Of a DNA stretch of 9,199 nt, positions 7,723 through 9,199 are shown piece after piece. The notes beneath the pieces were generated by a model. That model had not been told where the DNA came from and searched no databases. It was given only the letters and a program-made list of their open reading frames with translations. The stretch spans positions 1 to 9,199 of the forward strand of contig JAFZGK010000053.1 in assembly GCA_017555445.1 (NCBI GenBank), given 5' to 3'. A program made the translations under genes and the position numbers. Each line of letters opens with the position of its first letter. Position 1 is the first letter of the stretch. This stretch comes from Bacteroidales bacterium (GTDB lineage Bacteria > Bacteroidota > Bacteroidia > Bacteroidales > UBA932).

Positions 7723-7752
7723 AAAAAAGCCAGGTCGCATGACCTGGCTTTT
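7723..7752 (-). terminator. Strong hairpin terminator after tRNA-Arg
   Basis: Perfect 8-bp stem GCCAGGTC (7729-7736) / GACCTGGC (7741-7748) with a GCAT loop. For - strand transcripts the following six A's on the + strand (7723-7728) give a U6 tract. It is positioned 3 bases past the 3' end of the tRNA gene and ends the yceD-rpmF-tRNA transcript before the ridA promoter. The T4 on the other side could weakly stop opposite transcripts. Confidence 0.9.
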
Positions 7753-7754
7753 CG

Positions 7755-7826
7755 TAGCCCCGAGCAGAATCGAACTGCTATCTAAAGTTTAGGAAACTTC
7801 CATTCTATCCGTTGAACTACAGGGCC
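7755..7826 (-). tRNA. tRNA-Arg, anticodon CCU
   Basis: On the - strand a full cloverleaf folds: acceptor GGCCCTG with CGGGGCT, D-stem GTTC/GAAT with GG in the loop, anticodon stem GAAGT/ACTTT with loop TTCCTAA, a four-base variable region AGAT, T-stem AGCAG/CTGCT with loop TTCGATT, and discriminator A73. The anticodon CCT decodes AGG arginine codons. The first pair is G1-U72, a wobble, and CCA is not encoded, so it must be added after transcription. The gene follows rpmF by 18 bases, without space for a promoter of its own, so it is probably made from the rpmF transcript and released by RNase processing. Confidence 0.95.
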
Positions 7827-7829
7827 ATT

Positions 7830-7856
7830 AAAAAGAAAGGCTGATTACTCAGCCTT
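7830..7856 (-). terminator. Terminator-like hairpin spanning the rpmF stop codon
   Basis: On the - strand AAGGCTGA (from 7856 to 7849) pairs perfectly with TCAGCCTT (7844 to 7837) around a GTAA loop, followed by TCTTTTT. The 5' arm is made by the last rpmF codons (Lys-Ala-Glu) and the TAA stop falls in the loop. It resembles an intrinsic terminator, yet the tRNA-Arg gene begins only 4 bases after the T-run, so it may attenuate, protect the rpmF mRNA end, or mark a processing site. Confidence 0.7.
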
Positions 7857-8027
7857 CTTCTCGATAATCTGACGACCTCTGTAGTAGCCGCACTCAGGGC
7901 ATACTCTGTGGTACATGATAGTTGCACCGCAGTTTGAACAAGTAGCGAGTGTAGGAACTACAGCTACATCATGTGTTCTTCTCTTGTCACGTCTCTGCTT
8001 AGAGACTTTGTGTTTTGGATGTGCCAT
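7845..8027 (-). CDS. rpmF: Ribosomal protein bL32
   Basis: Large-subunit ribosomal protein of 60 residues, close to the usual bL32 length. It starts MAHPKHKVSKQRRDKRR, the typical basic N-terminus that runs into rRNA, followed by a zinc ribbon with Cys30-x2-Cys33 and Cys43-x2-Cys46, and ends GRQIIEKKAE. All four cysteines are kept, so this is the zinc-binding form rather than the Cys-less paralogue some bacteria use under zinc shortage. The leader is A/T-rich with no Shine-Dalgarno, as is common in this phylum. It lies 28 bases after yceD, the conserved yceD-rpmF arrangement also seen in E. coli, and just before tRNA-Arg. Confidence 0.97.
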   Translation of the reverse strand: MAHPKHKVSKQRRDKRRTHDVAVVPTLATCSNCGATIMYHRVCPECGYYRGRQIIEKKAE

Positions 8028-8055
8028 TTCTAAATATTTTTTTAATTATTAATAA

Positions 8056-8580
8056 TCATTTAAACATGCCCTTCAAGGCTGCGAAAGGATTGTTCTGATC
8101 CTCAGATTCAGCCTCAACCTCATCCTCACCAGCCGAATAATACTTCAGAGCATCAGGGTTGCATTCACCTTCTTCATGAACGCGCTGCATCGGAAGAGAC
8201 AGACATACATAATCATATATTATCTGCGAAAGATCGAGCTCAGCCTCGTCCTGTGGAACGAAAAGCACTTCTCTCTCACCTTCCTGATGTTCCTCCGAAT
8301 TCTCCTCGCTGCCATACTTCACGCTGAGCATGATGTCAGTCTCTATCGGAATATCAAGATCTTCAAGGCATCTGTCGCACTCTACCACAACCTTTCCGTC
8401 AACCTCGCAATCTATGCCCAAATAACGTCCTGACTTCTCTGCAACTACCTCAATATCAAGGTCTGCAGCAAGAATCTCGGTGTTTTCAAAAGCTTCGAAG
8501 AACTCCTTGCCGGCATGCCAGGAAAAACGGCTTTCCCCAGCCGCCAATCCATTTAAAGGTATGATAAAATTATTGTCCAT
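8056..8580 (-). CDS. yceD: YceD/DUF177 family protein, 23S rRNA accumulation factor
   Basis: In E. coli and plants, members of this family are needed for normal 23S rRNA accumulation, so a role in large-subunit assembly is likely. The 174-residue protein has the family marks: VVECDRCLEDLDIPI with Cys68 and Cys71, an acidic middle (92-115), ELDLSQIIYDYVCLSLPMQRVH (114-135) ahead of Cys140, and the closing NPFAALKGMF. The expected second CxxC is only partly present (Cys126, Cys140), so a metal site is uncertain. The start is taken as ATG at 8580 (MDNNFIIPLNGL). An upstream TTG (8619) would extend it by 13 residues but lies upstream of the -7 promoter box at 8608-8615, so such a start would not be in the transcript from that promoter. 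rpmF follows after 28 bases. Confidence 0.9.
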   Translation of the reverse strand: MDNNFIIPLNGLAAGESRFSWHAGKEFFEAFENTEILAADLDIEVVAEKSGRYLGIDCEVDGKVVVECDRCLEDLDIPIETDIMLSVKYGSEENSEEHQEGEREVLFVPQDEAELDLSQIIYDYVCLSLPMQRVHEEGECNPDALKYYSAGEDEVEAESEDQNNPFAALKGMFK

Positions 8581-8607
8581 ATTGACCCGTAAACAGATTT
8601 GAGCCCG

Positions 8608-8638
8608 CAAAGGTAACAAAAACTTTTGTCATTAACAA
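8608..8638 (-). promoter_or_regulatory. Bacteroides-type promoter for yceD-rpmF-tRNA
   Basis: On the - strand TACCTTTG (8608-8615) matches TAnnTTTG, and TTGT (8635-8638) lies 19 bases upstream at the -33 position. Expected transcription start is near 8600-8603, giving a leader of about 20 bases before the yceD ATG. The -33 box lies inside the final codons of typA, so the promoter overlaps the 3' end of that gene. No terminator is visible after typA, so read-through transcription could add to it. Confidence 0.68.
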
Positions 8639-9199
8639 TTTATATCTGAACTTTTTCTTTTTCTCTCTATCTCATTGAGGATTATCTTCCTAAGCCTCAT
8701 TGACTTAGGTGTCACCTCAACAAGCTCATCCTCCTGAATATATTCAAGAGCCTCCTCAAGCGAGAAAACGATCGGTGGCGGAAGCATCACCTTGTCATCA
8801 CTTCCTGAAGCACGCATGTTTGTAAGCTTCTTGGTCTTGCAGATATTGATGTTGAGGTCACGCTCACGAGTATGCTCTCCAACCACCTGACCTTCGTAGA
8901 TATCCACGCCTGGCTCAATGAAGAAACGGCCTCTATCCTGGAGCTTATCCATTGAGTAAGCCACAGAAAGACCTGTCTCAAGAGACACAAGCGAACCGTT
9001 TGTACGGCGCTCTATATCACCCTTGTACGGCTCGTAGTCCTTGAATCTGTGAGCTACAACAGCCTCACCCTGAGTTGCAGTGAGAAGGTTGCTTCTGAGT
9101 CCCATGAGTCCACGGGCAGGAATATCGAACTCGAGGTGAGTTCTGTCTCCCCTTCCTTCCATCTGGATGAGTGCACCCTTTCTGCGTGTCACCATCTCG
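8632..9199 (-). CDS. typA: Ribosome-associated GTPase TypA/BipA, C-terminal part
   Basis: TypA/BipA is an EF-G-like translational GTPase involved in ribosome assembly and stress or cold adaptation. Only about 189 C-terminal codons are inside the window; the reading frame is open through the right edge, so the GTPase domain lies outside and the ATG at 9195 is an internal Met. What remains covers the end of the EF-G domain V-like region (MVTRRKG, then IPARGLMGLRSNLLTATQGEA) and the BipA-specific C-terminal domain, with LQDRGRFFIEPGVDIYEGQVVGEHTRERDLNINICKTKKLTNMRASGSDD and DELVEVTPKSMRLRKIIL. These KLTNMRASG and VEVTP blocks are diagnostic for TypA and set it apart from EF-G and LepA. The basic tail ERKRKSSDINC is typical for a ribosome-bound protein. 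The stop TAA is at 8632-8634, 51 bases before the yceD start. Confidence 0.95.
   Translation of the reverse strand, partial: EMVTRRKGALIQMEGRGDRTHLEFDIPARGLMGLRSNLLTATQGEAVVAHRFKDYEPYKGDIERRTNGSLVSLETGLSVAYSMDKLQDRGRFFIEPGVDIYEGQVVGEHTRERDLNINICKTKKLTNMRASGSDDKVMLPPPIVFSLEEALEYIQEDELVEVTPKSMRLRKIILNEIERKRKSSDINC

Noticed and set aside
8045..8056. Perfect palindrome ATTATTAATAAT between yceD and rpmF
   Set aside because: Pure A/T in an A/T-rich leader, weak as a hairpin, and easily produced by chance; no evidence for an operator.
8581..8619. TTG start 13 codons upstream of the yceD ATG
   Set aside because: It is upstream of the -7 element and the extra residues do not resemble the family N-terminus.
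1..9199. Search by eye for CRISPR repeats, insertion sequence ends, att sites or defence genes
   Set aside because: No spaced direct repeats, transposase or integrase frames, or terminal inverted repeats were seen; the tRNA-Arg 3' end is followed directly by a terminator and ridA, without an integrated element.

Overview
The window looks like ordinary core chromosome from a member of the Bacteroidales (phylum Bacteroidota). Three things point there. Two intergenic regions carry the Bacteroides-type promoter (TAnnTTTG at -7 with a TTG-like -33 box), and start codons have A/T-rich leaders without clear Shine-Dalgarno sites. A TonB-type energy-transducer C-terminus and a large propeller-ended envelope protein are typical of that group. 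The genus cannot be fixed from this sequence. Coding density is very high, no gene-free stretch exceeds 100 bases apart from the tRNA/promoter interval, and there is no sign of a phage, insertion sequence, CRISPR array or integrated island.

Layout, left to right. On the + strand (14-1413) uridine kinase (udk) is followed by a TonB-like membrane protein; the udk stop and the next GTG start share one base (TAGTG). A two-way hairpin terminator (1421-1457) separates them from genes converging on the - strand. Read in their own direction, these form a five-gene operon from about 7707 down to 1456: ridA, a 700-residue uncharacterised envelope protein, an AMP-forming acyl-CoA synthetase, a dCMP deaminase and a C-terminal-processing protease (S41). 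Two of the four junctions are one-base TAATG overlaps and the other two gaps are 23 and 28 bases, so co-transcription from the ridA promoter is likely.

Upstream of that, also on the - strand, lies a translation/ribosome block: the 3' part of typA (bipA, cut by the right edge), then yceD, rpmF (ribosomal protein L32) and a tRNA-Arg(CCU) gene, closed by a strong hairpin terminator. A promoter for yceD-rpmF overlaps the last codons of typA. A second hairpin contains the rpmF stop codon in its loop and lies just before the tRNA, so tRNA supply may depend on read-through or processing.

Functionally, the right block is ribosome assembly and translation; the middle operon mixes metabolite repair (RidA), fatty-acid activation, pyrimidine deoxynucleotide supply and periplasmic proteolysis; the left pair joins pyrimidine salvage to an envelope protein. 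I found no convincing new defence or mobile system. The points most worth a second look are the uncharacterised 700-residue protein, the hairpin at the rpmF/tRNA junction, and two active-site substitutions: His to Cys at the base-contact position of uridine kinase, and Ser in place of the usual lysine in the acyl-CoA synthetase.
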